Source: Opitutaceae bacterium (GTDB lineage Bacteria; Verrucomicrobiota; Verrucomicrobiia; Opitutales; Opitutaceae). Taken from it: a stretch of DNA of 32,962 nt. The notes beneath the pieces were generated by a model, which was not told where the DNA came from, made no database searches, and was given only the letters and a program-made list of their open reading frames with translations. This document shows positions 18,804 to 27,537 of this stretch, piece by piece. The stretch covers positions 1 to 32,962 of the forward strand of contig JAUYAK010000122.1 of assembly GCA_030693515.1 (NCBI GenBank), read 5' to 3'. Numbering within the stretch: position 1 is the stretch's first letter; every line of letters begins with the position of its first letter. Position numbers and translations under genes: made by a program.

Positions 18804-18914
18804 TCCCGGGGAGCGCCCGTTTCCCGCGGGCTGCCCTCGGCGTCCCGCCGAGGACGTTCGGAGGTGGCGGCGGGACGCCGCCACCAGCCCGCGGGACGCA
18901 GGCGCTCCCCGGGA
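18804..18914. repeat. Nested palindromic element: 30-bp inverted repeat enclosing two hairpins
   Basis: Outer inverted repeat: 18804-18833 against 18885-18914, matching at 27 of 30 positions. Inside are two hairpins: CCTCGGC-GTCCC-GCCGAGG (18835-18853) and GGTGGCGGC-GGGAC-GCCGCCACC (18863-18885). Their loops, GTCCC and GGGAC, are complementary, and the two hairpins are inverted copies of a GGCGTCCCGCC core. The outer right arm and the second hairpin share one base at 18885. It fills the gap between valS and the FMN reductase. No open reading frame is inside. Confidence 0.8.
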
Positions 18915-18966
18915 ATCAGGCCGGGGCAGCTTGCAGAGATGGCTCGCGTCTTCATTCTTCCCGTTC

Positions 18967-19533
18967 ATGCCCACTCCTCCCCGCATCCTCGCCTTCTCCG
19001 GTAGCGCCCGTCGCGAATCGCTCAACGCCCGCTTGCTCGCCGCCGTCGTGACCGCCGTGCGCGGCGCGGGCGCAGAGGTGACGATCGTCGATCTGCGCGA
19101 ACTGGCTCTGCCGCTTTACGACGGCGATCTTGAGGACAGCGCGGGTCTGCCGGCCGGCGCACAGAAACTCGTCGATGCGATCAACGCTCATGGCGGACTG
19201 CTCATCGCTTCGCCGGAATACAACTCCCAGATCACGCCGCTGCTGAAGAACGCCATCGATTGGTGCACGCGCGCGGACGAGAATCCGTTTCGTGGCAAGG
19301 TGGCCGCGGTGGTCTCGGCCTCGCCGGGCGCGTTTGGCGGCATCCGCTCGATGACGCTTGCGCGCCAGCTTCTCACACACCTCGGCTGCCACGTGATTCC
19401 TGCGCAGTGCGTGCTGCCGCAAGCGGACAAGGCCTTCGACGAGCACGGCGCGCTCAAGGACGACCGGCCGCGCAAGGCCGCGCAGGCGGTCGCGACGGAG
19501 CTGGTGCGCGTGACGACGCGGCTCGCGGGCTGA
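18967..19533 (+). CDS. NADPH-dependent FMN reductase family protein
   Basis: A 188-residue flavodoxin-like oxidoreductase. The FMN phosphate loop is SGSARRESLNARL (about residues 11-23) and the second flavin-binding segment is SPEYNSQITPLLKNAIDW (about 79-96), both signatures of the FMN_red (chromate/azo/quinone reductase) family. The start at 18967 directly precedes the first beta strand (RILAFSGS). It lies alone between two repeat regions, so its partner or regulator is not evident. It could be a quinone or flavin reductase in redox defence; the substrate cannot be deduced. Confidence 0.88.
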   Translation: MPTPPRILAFSGSARRESLNARLLAAVVTAVRGAGAEVTIVDLRELALPLYDGDLEDSAGLPAGAQKLVDAINAHGGLLIASPEYNSQITPLLKNAIDWCTRADENPFRGKVAAVVSASPGAFGGIRSMTLARQLLTHLGCHVIPAQCVLPQADKAFDEHGALKDDRPRKAAQAVATELVRVTTRLAG

Positions 19534-19610
19534 GTGGCGGCGACGTGTGCGTAGCGGCGGGCGACTGGAAGTGCTCGCAAAGCGAAACGGAAAGCGCGCG
19601 GAGTGCGCTT

Positions 19611-19670
19611 GGGCGTCGAGCAAGCTCGAGCCCTACGAAATGCAGGGTAGGGCCTGAGCTTGCTCAGGCC
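19611..19670. repeat. Left REP pair flanking the RAYT gene
   Basis: Two hairpins back to back: the first, read on the minus strand, is CGTAGGGCTCGAGCTTGCTC then GACGCCC; the second, at 19648-19670, is GTAGGGCCTGAGCTTGCTCA then GGCC. Both are GTAG plus a stem with apex CTTG. The two GTAG tags face each other across GAAATGCAGG (CTAC at 19632-19635 and GTAG at 19647-19650). The 60-bp unit returns after the transposase gene with one difference (G to C just before the second GTAG). It ends 52 bp before the RAYT start. Confidence 0.92.
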
Positions 19671-19722
19671 TGCTTCGAAATCGCGCTTGCCGCTGCGCAG
19701 CGACTCGTGACATGCCGCGTTC

Positions 19723-20289
19723 GTGTCCACGTCCTCCTTCAGCAAAAATCCCCGGCGCCAAACCGCCGAACTGCGCAAGGGCCGGCTCTCGCTCGTGGGC
19801 GCTCGATATTTCGTCACGTTTGCGACGGCTCGCCGGGCTTCGGCGCTCGCTTCGCCATCGGCAATCGCAGCCGCACACTTGGTGTGCCAACGGCTCGTGG
19901 ACGACTGCGACATCACCGCACTCACGGCCACGATCATGCCCGACCATGTGCATCTGCTCTTTGAACTCGGCGGCACGCTCACGCTCGACCGCGTCGTCGC
20001 GAAATGGCGGACACTCGTTCGTCGCGCCGTGCCGGGCCTCACGTGGCAGGCAAATTTCTTTGAGCACCGTTTGAGCGCTGACGAGTTGAGCGAGCCCTAC
20101 GCGTGGTGTGTGTTCATGAACCCGTATCGTGCGGGTTTGATCAGATGCGACGCGCTGTGGCCCGGCTGGTGGACCGACGGTGCGGTGTCACATGAGTTTC
20201 TCGCGCTGGCTCGACCGGGGCCGTGTCCGCAGCCGGAGTGGCTGGACCAAGTGGACGAACGGGCGCGGGGATTGATTTTGGGCGAGTGA
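19723..20289 (+). CDS. REP-associated tyrosine transposase (RAYT, Y1-type)
   Basis: A 188-residue single-strand DNA transposase-like protein of the IS200/RAYT group. It has GARYFVTFAT (26-35) as the first strand, the HUH motif MPDHVHLLFEL (72-82; H75 and H77), WQANFFEHRLS (108-118) and the family's terminal motif YAWCVFMNPYRAGLI (126-140). RAYTs cut single-stranded REP DNA at a GTAG-tagged hairpin; the gene sits between two nearly identical REP pairs, as expected. In RAYTs I know, the position five residues before the NP proline (pattern YIxxNPxRAGL) is the catalytic Tyr; here it is Cys129, and the nearest Tyr is Tyr126, three residues earlier. The start is GTG at 19723, since no ATG fits. 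It lacks transposon ends of its own, as usual for RAYTs. Confidence 0.85.
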   Translation: MSTSSFSKNPRRQTAELRKGRLSLVGARYFVTFATARRASALASPSAIAAAHLVCQRLVDDCDITALTATIMPDHVHLLFELGGTLTLDRVVAKWRTLVRRAVPGLTWQANFFEHRLSADELSEPYAWCVFMNPYRAGLIRCDALWPGWWTDGAVSHEFLALARPGPCPQPEWLDQVDERARGLILGE

Positions 20290-20295
20290 GGGGAG

Positions 20296-20395
20296 GGGCG
20301 TCGAGCAAGCTCGAGCCCTACGAAATGCAGCGTAGGGCCTGAGCTTGCTCAGGCCTTTGGGCTAATTCGTATAACGGCCTCAGCAAGCTGAGGCC
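20296..20395. repeat. Right REP pair of the RAYT gene plus a third hairpin
   Basis: 20296-20355 repeats the 60-bp left unit with a single mismatch, in the same orientation, starting 6 bp after the transposase stop. A third hairpin at 20376-20395, GGCCTCAGC-AA-GCTGAGGCC, is a variant of the second arm (GGCCTGAGC-TT-GCTCAGGCC) read in the opposite direction; the third stem pair is exchanged on both sides so pairing is kept. It has no GTAG next to it. This block occupies the whole gap to the end of thrS. Confidence 0.9.
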
Positions 20396-20405
20396 CGCAA
20401 ACAAA

Positions 20406-22334
20406 TCAGGCTCCCGCGGTCGCCGCCTTTTTCTTCTCCGGCAGCGCGCGCGTCGCGACCTCGTGCTTCAGCTTCGCGAGGTAGGCGTCGGCGCTCATCA
20501 CGCCTTCGTCGCCGCGGGCGCGGCTGCGGACGGAGACGTTGCCGGCCTCGGCTTCCTTGTGGCCGATGACGAGCGTGTAGGGGATCTTGTCGAGCTCGGC
20601 GCGGCGGATCTTGGCGCCGAGTTTGTCGGAGTGCTCGTCAATCGTCGCCCGGAGGCCCTCGGCCTTCAGGCGGGTGAGGTAGGCGCGGGCGTAATCGTTC
20701 AGCTTGTCGCTGATGGGGACGAGGCGCACCTGCTCGGGCGCGAGCCACGCGGGGAAGTCGCCGCCGAAATGCTCGATGAGCACGCCGCAGAAACGCTCCA
20801 TCGAGCCGAAGGGCGCACGGTGGATCATCACGGGGCGGTGCGCCTGGTTGTCGGAGCCGATGTAGCTGAGGTCGAAGCGCACGGGGAGCACGTAGTCCAC
20901 CTGCACGGTGCCGAGCTGCCACTCGCGGCCGATCACATCCTTGATCACGAAGTCGATCTTCGGGCCGTAGAACGCGGCCTCGCCGGGCTCTTCGGTGAAG
21001 GGCACGCCGAGGGTCTTCGCGGCCTCGCGGCACGCGGACTCGGCGGCATCCCACTTCGCGGGATCGCCGGTGAACTTGGTGCTGTCGGGATCGCGCAGGC
21101 CGACGCGCACGCGATAGTCGCTCATGCCGAGCGTCGTCAGCACCGTTTTCACGAGCGAGAGGCAGCCGAGCACTTCTTCCGCGACCTGCGCCTCGGTGCA
21201 GAAGAGATGCGCGTCGTCCTGCGTGAAGCCACGGACGCGCGTCATGCCGTTGAGCTCGCCGCTCTGCTCCCAGCGATAGACGGTGCCAAACTCCGCGAGC
21301 CGCACCGGCAGGTCGCGATACGAGTGCGGCTGCGAGGCGAAGATCTTGATGTGGTGCGGGCAGTTCATCGGCTTCAGCATGAAGCCGTCGAGGAGCTTGG
21401 TCGGGTCCATCACCCGGTCCTGCGCGATGACTTCCTTGCCCGCGCGCCGGTTGATCTCGTCGGCGAACTGCTGGGTGACGCCCTCGAGCCGCGCCGTGAG
21501 ATCGGCGCACGAGCAGCCCTCGGTCGCGGCCTGCGCGAGCGCCTCGGGCTCGGCAAACGCGGTGAACTGCGACTCCTTGTAGTAGGGGAAGTGGCCGCTG
21601 GTTTTGTAGAGCGTGAGCTTGCCAATGTGCGGCGTGAAGACCTGCGAGTAGCCCTGCTTGCGCAGCTCGCCGCCGATGAAGTCCTGCAACTCCTGGCGCA
21701 CGATCGAGCCGTTGGGCGTCCAGAGGATCAGGCCCTGGCCGACATCCTCATCGACGTGGAAAAGCTTCAGCTCCTTGCCGAGCTTGCGGTGATCGCGGGC
21801 CTTGGCCTGCTCCATGCGGTCGAGGTGCTGCGCGAGCTCCTCCTTCGTGGGAAACGCCGTGCCGTAGATGCGCTGGAGCTGCTTGTTCTTCTCGTCGCCG
21901 CGGTGATACGCGCCAGCGATGGAGAGGAGCTTGAACGCCTTCAGCTTCGACGTATAGCGGACGTGCGTGCCCGCGCAGAGGTCGGTGAATTCGCCGTTGG
22001 TGTAGAACGAAATTTTTTCGTCGGCCGGGATGTCCGCGAGGCGGCCCAGCTTGTAGCGCTCCTGCTTCATCTGCGTGATGAGGGCGATGGCCTCGTCGCG
22101 GGAGACTTCCTTGCGGTCGAAGCGCTGGTTCTCCTCGGCGATCTTCTTCATCTCGGCCTCGAGCTTCGCGAGATCGTCGAGCGTGAGTTTGTGCTCCAGA
22201 TCGAGGTCGTAATAGAAGCCGGTGTCCGTGGGCGGGCCGATGTCGAGCTTGGCGTCGGGAAAGACGCGGAGGATGGCGGTCGCCAGCACGTGCGAGCACG
22301 AGTGGCGGAGTTCTTCGAGCGGAGTCATCGGCAT
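20406..22334 (-). CDS. thrS: Threonyl-tRNA synthetase lacking the TGS domain
   Basis: A 642-residue class II synthetase charging tRNA-Thr. The editing domain starts almost at residue 1: H11-SCS-H15 and C120-AGT-H124 are the four catalytic-site residues of the N2 domain that hydrolyses Ser-tRNA-Thr. The usual ubiquitin-like N-terminal TGS domain (about 60 residues) is absent. The catalytic core has the motif 1 region, NCPHH (Zn ligand C325), motif 2 (GTVYRWEQSGELNGMTRVRG) and motif 3 (HRAPFGSMERF), followed by the anticodon domain (VRLVPISDKLNDYA on). An extra segment of about 50 residues (260-315, with EGCSCADLTARLEGVTQQF and ending before VMDPTKLLDGFMLKPMN) lies between the YKESQF strand and LKPMNCP. 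It follows cysS on the same strand. Confidence 0.95.
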   Translation of the reverse strand: MPMTPLEELRHSCSHVLATAILRVFPDAKLDIGPPTDTGFYYDLDLEHKLTLDDLAKLEAEMKKIAEENQRFDRKEVSRDEAIALITQMKQERYKLGRLADIPADEKISFYTNGEFTDLCAGTHVRYTSKLKAFKLLSIAGAYHRGDEKNKQLQRIYGTAFPTKEELAQHLDRMEQAKARDHRKLGKELKLFHVDEDVGQGLILWTPNGSIVRQELQDFIGGELRKQGYSQVFTPHIGKLTLYKTSGHFPYYKESQFTAFAEPEALAQAATEGCSCADLTARLEGVTQQFADEINRRAGKEVIAQDRVMDPTKLLDGFMLKPMNCPHHIKIFASQPHSYRDLPVRLAEFGTVYRWEQSGELNGMTRVRGFTQDDAHLFCTEAQVAEEVLGCLSLVKTVLTTLGMSDYRVRVGLRDPDSTKFTGDPAKWDAAESACREAAKTLGVPFTEEPGEAAFYGPKIDFVIKDVIGREWQLGTVQVDYVLPVRFDLSYIGSDNQAHRPVMIHRAPFGSMERFCGVLIEHFGGDFPAWLAPEQVRLVPISDKLNDYARAYLTRLKAEGLRATIDEHSDKLGAKIRRAELDKIPYTLVIGHKEAEAGNVSVRSRARGDEGVMSADAYLAKLKHEVATRALPEKKKAATAGA

Positions 22335-22353
22335 GGTCGGAAATATTTTTGGG

Positions 22354-22441
22354 ACACAGAGGTCACAGAGGAGGCACGGAGGTCACGGAGCAATGCTTCT
22401 GCATCTCTGTGTCCTCTGTGCAATCTCCGTGAACTCGGTGT
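22354..22441. repeat. Array of CACAGAGG-type units forming a long imperfect hairpin
   Basis: Between cysS and thrS, units ACACAGAGG, TCACAGAGG, CACGGAGG and TCACGGAG (22354-22390) are followed, after CAATGCTTCTGCAT, by the complementary series CTCTGTG, CCTCTGTG, CTCCGTG, ACTCGGTG (22405-22441). The arms of about 37 nt can pair imperfectly. Similar 'CTCTGTGTCCTCTGTG' repeats are familiar from many environmental bacterial genomes. It may affect transcript processing between the two synthetase genes; that is inference. Confidence 0.75.
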
Positions 22442-22461
22442 CGAAAGAATGGTTGTTCGGA

Positions 22462-23946
<1,485 letters not shown>

Positions 23947-24275
23947 GGAGCGGAAGTGATCGGCGAAAAACGAAGGGGGAGCGCTATCAGGTTTTCCGCC
24001 GCGGCGGAAAGGTGTTTTTGCGGCGTCAACCGAAGGTTTGCCGCGCCCGGCTCCACCGGGCTCGCAATGACAACGAAAAGGGGAGCAGGTCGCCACTCCG
24101 AACCGAGGCGGATGAATCATTCAAACCGGCCCGGACGCCCGTGGAGCAAGGCGTGCCTTCAAAAGGCCGAATTTCGCCCTATCGAGTTCGCGTAGGTCAG
24201 CTCGCTTGCGAGCGCGGATTGGGCGCGCGCAAGCGCGCTGGCCTACTCAAACGCCATTTTGAAAACACGTCCCGA
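23947..24275. other. Intergenic region rich in palindromes upstream of cysS
   Basis: This 329-bp gap holds no gene I can support. Seen in it are an 18-base perfect palindrome TTTCCGCCGCGGCGGAAA (23993-24010), 47 bp upstream of the cysS start; a hairpin GCCCGG-CTCCA-CCGGGC (24045-24061) which on the minus strand follows GTCATTGCGA, a context common in dispersed repeats of other genomes; and the REPIN at 24192-24246. The palindrome could be an operator or a repeat; nothing distinguishes these. Confidence 0.6.
24192..24246. repeat. REPIN with CTTG-apex hairpins and outward GTAG tags
   Basis: Left arm: GTAG (24192-24195), GTCA, then GCTCGC-TT-GCGAGC (24200-24213). Right arm, read on the minus strand from 24246: GTAGGCCAGCGCGCTTGCGC then GCGCCC. 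The two arms share GTAGG-CAGC-CGCTTGCG-GCGC, with T/G and A/C exchanged at paired stem positions. GTAG tags are at the outer ends, the reverse of the arrangement beside the RAYT gene. Confidence 0.85.
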
Positions 24276-25241
24276 TCACGCCAGCGCGTCGCGGCAGTAT
24301 TTCACGGCGCGCGCGATCTCGGCCATTCGGGTCGAGGACTCGGGCACTTTATACTCGAATTCGATCGTGGCCTGGATGGCCCACTTGTTGTCGCGGATGA
24401 GGCGGAGCACGTCCTTGATTGGGGTGTCGCCCTCGCCGAACGGTGTGTTGGGGCCGTTGCCTTTTTTCCGGTCCTTGATGTGGACGTGCGAGATGCGGGC
24501 GTGGTTCTTCTTGATGAAGTCCACGGGCGAGCCGTTGTCGCCGGCGACGTAGTGGCCGATGTCGAGGTTGGAGCCGACGAACTTGCCGTGGGCGTAGGCG
24601 CGCTCGTAGTCGGCGCCCGTGGTCGTCGCGTGGCCGTGGAGCGCGAGGAGGATCCGGTGCTTGTCGGCAAACTGGCCGACACGCTGGTGGTCCTCTTCCT
24701 TCTTGGAGATTTCGGTCGAGATCGCGCGCGCGCCGAGCGTCTTGGCGATCGTGAAGCTGTAGTCCAGCTCCTCGGGGGTCATGGCGAAGATGCCGTCCAC
24801 CTTGAGAATCTCGATGGCCACGCCGCCGTTGTCGAACATGCGGCGAAAGTCGGCCACGCGGGCGAGCGGGGCGGTGCGGCGCCATTCGCGGAGCTTCATC
24901 GTGTTGTTGTCGGGGGCGTCGCCGGTCTTGGCGGCCTTGGGCGTGCCGGCCTTGGTGGCGCCGACGATGGCGGGCAGGCCGAGAAACGCCTCGACGGGCT
25001 GCATGCGCAGCTCGAGGCCGCTCACGTTGAGCTCGCGGCAGTTCTTCAGGATTTCATCCCCGGGCATGGTGCGGCCGCCGAAGCTGTAGGGCACGTTGAG
25101 CCCGATCATCACGCCGTTGACCTTGGAATTGGGTTTGCCGGTGGCGGCGCGGAGGGCGGACGGGGCGGAGAGCAGTCCGGCGGCGGGAATCGCCGCGAGG
25201 GCGAACTTGGCAAAGTCACGGCGAGTGTAGGGGGTAGTCAT
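24276..25241 (-). CDS. Tat-exported sugar phosphate isomerase/epimerase-like TIM barrel
   Basis: A 321-residue protein beginning with a twin-arginine signal (YTRRDFAKFALAAIPAAG, cleavage near residue 33). The mature part matches the xylose-isomerase-like TIM-barrel (AP endonuclease 2) superfamily: MIGLNVPYSFGG as strand one, ISTEIS in the middle, LALHGHATT, GSNLDIGHYVAGD and ISHVHIKDRKK with the metal-binding His/Asp/Glu residues, and ATIEFEY near the end. Such Tat-exported members are common in Verrucomicrobiota and Planctomycetota and are thought to act on sugars outside the cytoplasm; the substrate is not known. It lies next to a secreted esterase on the same strand, so a carbohydrate role is plausible. 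Confidence 0.8.
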   Translation of the reverse strand: MTTPYTRRDFAKFALAAIPAAGLLSAPSALRAATGKPNSKVNGVMIGLNVPYSFGGRTMPGDEILKNCRELNVSGLELRMQPVEAFLGLPAIVGATKAGTPKAAKTGDAPDNNTMKLREWRRTAPLARVADFRRMFDNGGVAIEILKVDGIFAMTPEELDYSFTIAKTLGARAISTEISKKEEDHQRVGQFADKHRILLALHGHATTTGADYERAYAHGKFVGSNLDIGHYVAGDNGSPVDFIKKNHARISHVHIKDRKKGNGPNTPFGEGDTPIKDVLRLIRDNKWAIQATIEFEYKVPESSTRMAEIARAVKYCRDALA

Positions 25242-25324
25242 GGGAAAGGAATTCGTGGCAGCGGGACGCGTGGCGTCAACTGCGCGCGTGGGGCAGGGTG
25301 TCGGTCAGTCAGGGTGCTCGCGGA

Positions 25325-26128
25325 TTATTTTTCCGCGGCGAGTTTCAGGAAGGCCGCGGCATAGCGCCGGCCAAACTCCCGCAGTGAGTCGGAGTCGAAA
25401 TGCACTTGGTCGCCCTTGTGCTGCAGGCCGTCCGAGCCGACGAAGGCGGTGTGCGCGACGCGGCGCGGCAGCTCGCGATGCGCCTGATCGACCTGGGTGC
25501 GAAACTCGTCCCACGGCTTGTCGGCAAACCGGCCGAGCTGGCCGGCGACAAACGGCACGCGCGGCGCGCGCAGCTCAGCCCGCAGGCGCGCGACGAGATC
25601 GTCGAGCTTGGCGGCGTAGCCGGGGGCGAGCGCGCGGTTGGAGTCGGACTCGCCTTGGTGCCAGAGGATGCCGTGCAAGGTGCCGGCTTGCAGCGCGAGC
25701 TTCGCGCGGCGCAGCGCATCGTCCCACGGATGGCTTTTCGTGGCGTCGTAGAAAACGCCCGGGCGCCAGGTGTCGATCGGCGAACCGCCGACGGCGCATG
25801 GAATCAGCCCGATGGTCACGCCGGGGCGAGCGGCCGCGACAACCTCCGCGAAGGAGCGGCCGAGGCCGACGCCGACGACATTGGGTTTGTCGAAGTGCAG
25901 CGGATCGACGGCCGGCACCCAGGCGCCGGCTTTGTCGAGCATGAGCACGCGCGCAGTCGGTGTCCGATCCGCGGGCGAGACGACGCCGCGACCGGCCATG
26001 TTGGACTGGCCGATGAGGAGGAAGAGATGGAAGTCCTCCTTGTCCGGGAGTGGTTGGGCGGTCGCCGAGCCGGCGAGCAGACAACCAACGATCGCGAGCA
26101 ATCGAGCGGGCAGTGAGATTGAATTCAT
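25325..26128 (-). CDS. Secreted SASA/CE6-type carbohydrate esterase
   Basis: A 267-residue SGNH-type esterase of the sialate O-acetylesterase / acetylxylan esterase (CE6) group. A signal peptide (residues 1-24, ending SATA) precedes the nucleophile block LLIGQSNMAGRG (Ser42). The family's second block, ILWHQGESDSN, and the C-terminal VHFDSDSLREFG with its catalytic-type His, are present, as is an AVGGSPID Gly block. The start at 26128 is chosen by the signal peptide; the longer open frame upstream runs antisense to hemB. Deacetylation of plant hemicellulose or pectin fits the other enzymes of the window, but the substrate is inferred. Confidence 0.85.
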   Translation of the reverse strand: MNSISLPARLLAIVGCLLAGSATAQPLPDKEDFHLFLLIGQSNMAGRGVVSPADRTPTARVLMLDKAGAWVPAVDPLHFDKPNVVGVGLGRSFAEVVAAARPGVTIGLIPCAVGGSPIDTWRPGVFYDATKSHPWDDALRRAKLALQAGTLHGILWHQGESDSNRALAPGYAAKLDDLVARLRAELRAPRVPFVAGQLGRFADKPWDEFRTQVDQAHRELPRRVAHTAFVGSDGLQHKGDQVHFDSDSLREFGRRYAAAFLKLAAEK

Positions 26129-26257
26129 GGGGTGGGAGGGCGACGCGGGTGGCGGCCCGGCACCAGTGAGCCCGCCGGCGGCCCGGCGACAACCACGAAC
26201 GCGGCGTGAAAACATGTCGCGGGCCGGGCGGATGCCTGTTCCATTGCGGCTTCGCTT

Positions 26258-27268
26258 ATGGCCGATTCCCACCCTCTCGACCTCGCGCAGCGTCCGCGCC
26301 GCCTCCGCCGCACCGCCAGTCTGCGGGCCATGACGGAGGAGACCGTGCTGCGACCGGCGGATTTCATCGCCCCGCTTTTCGTGGTCGAAGGCCGCGCCGC
26401 GCCCGATCCGATTGCGTCGATGCCGGGGGTGTTTCGCCTGAACCTCGCGGACCTCGTGAAAGAGTGCCGCGCGCTGCACAAACTCGGCGTGCCGGCCGTG
26501 GCGCTCTTTCCCAAGCTCGATCCGAAACTGAAGGACGACGAAGGCACGCAGGCACTCAACGAAGACACGCTGGTGCTCCGCGCGGTGCGCGCCGTGAAAA
26601 AAGCCCTCCCGGAGCTGACCGTCATCACCGATGTCGCGCTCGATCCCTACACCAGCCACGGGCACGACGGCGTGCTCACGCCCGCGCGCGACGATGTGGC
26701 GAACGATCGCACGGTCGCGCTCCTGGGCCGCATGGCGGTCCTGCAGGCGCGGGCCGGCGTCGATCTCGTGGCGCCGAGCGACATGATGGACGGCCGCGTG
26801 GGCGCGATTCGTCGCGCGCTGGATGCGGCGGGTTTTGCCGGCACGGGGATCCTCGCCTACTCGGCGAAATACAATTCGGCCTACTACGGGCCGTTTCGCG
26901 ACGCGGTCGGCAGTGCGCAGGCGGCGGGCACGCGGCTGCTCAGCAAGGCGACCTATCAGATGAATCCGGCCAACCGCCGCGAGGCGCTCCACGAGGCTGC
27001 GCTGGATGACGCCGAGGGCGCGGACATCCTGATGGTCAAACCCGCCGGCCCGTATCTCGACATCATCCGCGAGCTGCGCGGCGCGACGGCCAAGCCGATC
27101 GCGGCCTACCAAGTCTCCGGCGAATACGCCCAGATCCACGCCGCCGCGAAGCTCGGCTGGCTCGACCTCGCCCGCTGCCGGCACGAATCGCTGGTCGCGA
27201 TCAAGCGCGCGGGCGCGGACTTGATCCTCACTTATTTCGCAAAGGACATGGCCGCAGCGCTGGGCTAG
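26258..27268 (+). CDS. hemB: Delta-aminolevulinic acid dehydratase (porphobilinogen synthase)
   Basis: A 336-residue enzyme condensing two 5-aminolevulinate molecules to porphobilinogen in haem synthesis. Both Schiff-base lysines are visible, in YSAKYNSAYYGPFR and ILMVKPAGPYLD. The metal segment reads DVALDPYTSHGHDG, with Asp/Ala where zinc enzymes have Cys (DVCLCxYTSHGHCG), so this is the Asp-rich, magnesium-type form rather than the zinc form. The N-terminal arm (RPRRLRRTASLRAM) is typical. It diverges from the esterase gene across 129 bp and is followed by a REP element and a strong bidirectional terminator. Confidence 0.96.
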   Translation: MADSHPLDLAQRPRRLRRTASLRAMTEETVLRPADFIAPLFVVEGRAAPDPIASMPGVFRLNLADLVKECRALHKLGVPAVALFPKLDPKLKDDEGTQALNEDTLVLRAVRAVKKALPELTVITDVALDPYTSHGHDGVLTPARDDVANDRTVALLGRMAVLQARAGVDLVAPSDMMDGRVGAIRRALDAAGFAGTGILAYSAKYNSAYYGPFRDAVGSAQAAGTRLLSKATYQMNPANRREALHEAALDDAEGADILMVKPAGPYLDIIRELRGATAKPIAAYQVSGEYAQIHAAAKLGWLDLARCRHESLVAIKRAGADLILTYFAKDMAAALG

Positions 27269-27375
27269 CAGTGAGTGCGAAGCGTGTCGTTGGCGTTCGC
27301 GCCACGGGACGAGTGGAAATTCAACGGTCCGGGGCATCCCGCTGCTTCCGAAGCGGACCACCTGATTCGGTTTTT

Positions 27376-27422
27376 GTGGGAGCGACCTTGGTCGCGACCG
27401 TCGCGTGCAAGCACGCTCCCAC
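27376..27422. repeat. REPIN with GTGG tags (GTGGGAGCG family)
   Basis: Left arm: GTGGGAGCGACCTTGGTCGC (27376-27395) then GACC. Right arm inverted, reading on the minus strand from 27422: GTGGGAGCGTGCTTGCACGC then GACGG. Both keep GTGGGAGCG, a CTTG apex and CGCGAC, with the inner stem changed in pairs (AC/GT against TG/CA). TTTTT precedes the left tag, as at 31355. Confidence 0.85.
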
Positions 27423-27472
27423 AGCCGAATCAAGCGAGGAGGGATCGCCGGGGCGCCTGATGAGCACCGGAT

Positions 27473-27505
27473 AAAAAAAGGCCGCCGAATATCGGCGGCC
27501 TTTTT
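27473..27505. terminator. Bidirectional Rho-independent terminator
   Basis: AAAAAAA (27473-27479), GGCCGCCGA, loop ATA, TCGGCGGCC (27480-27500), then TTTTT (27501-27505). The 9-bp GC-rich stem with A and T tracts on both sides can end hemB transcription on the plus strand and the acidic protein gene on the minus strand. Confidence 0.92.
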
Positions 27506-27537
27506 GTCAGGCGAGATGGGCAGGAGGCGACGCGGTC

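Noticed and set aside
16955-18955. 666-codon minus-strand frame across valS
   Set aside because: Antisense shadow of valS; arginine/glutamate-rich with no domain.
19611-20395. CRISPR array
   Set aside because: Only two 60-bp copies with a gene between them and palindromic content; no regular spacers and no cas genes.
22335-22461. T-box or other leader riboswitch upstream of thrS
   Set aside because: No T-box sequence or specifier arrangement is visible; the content is the CACAGAGG unit array.
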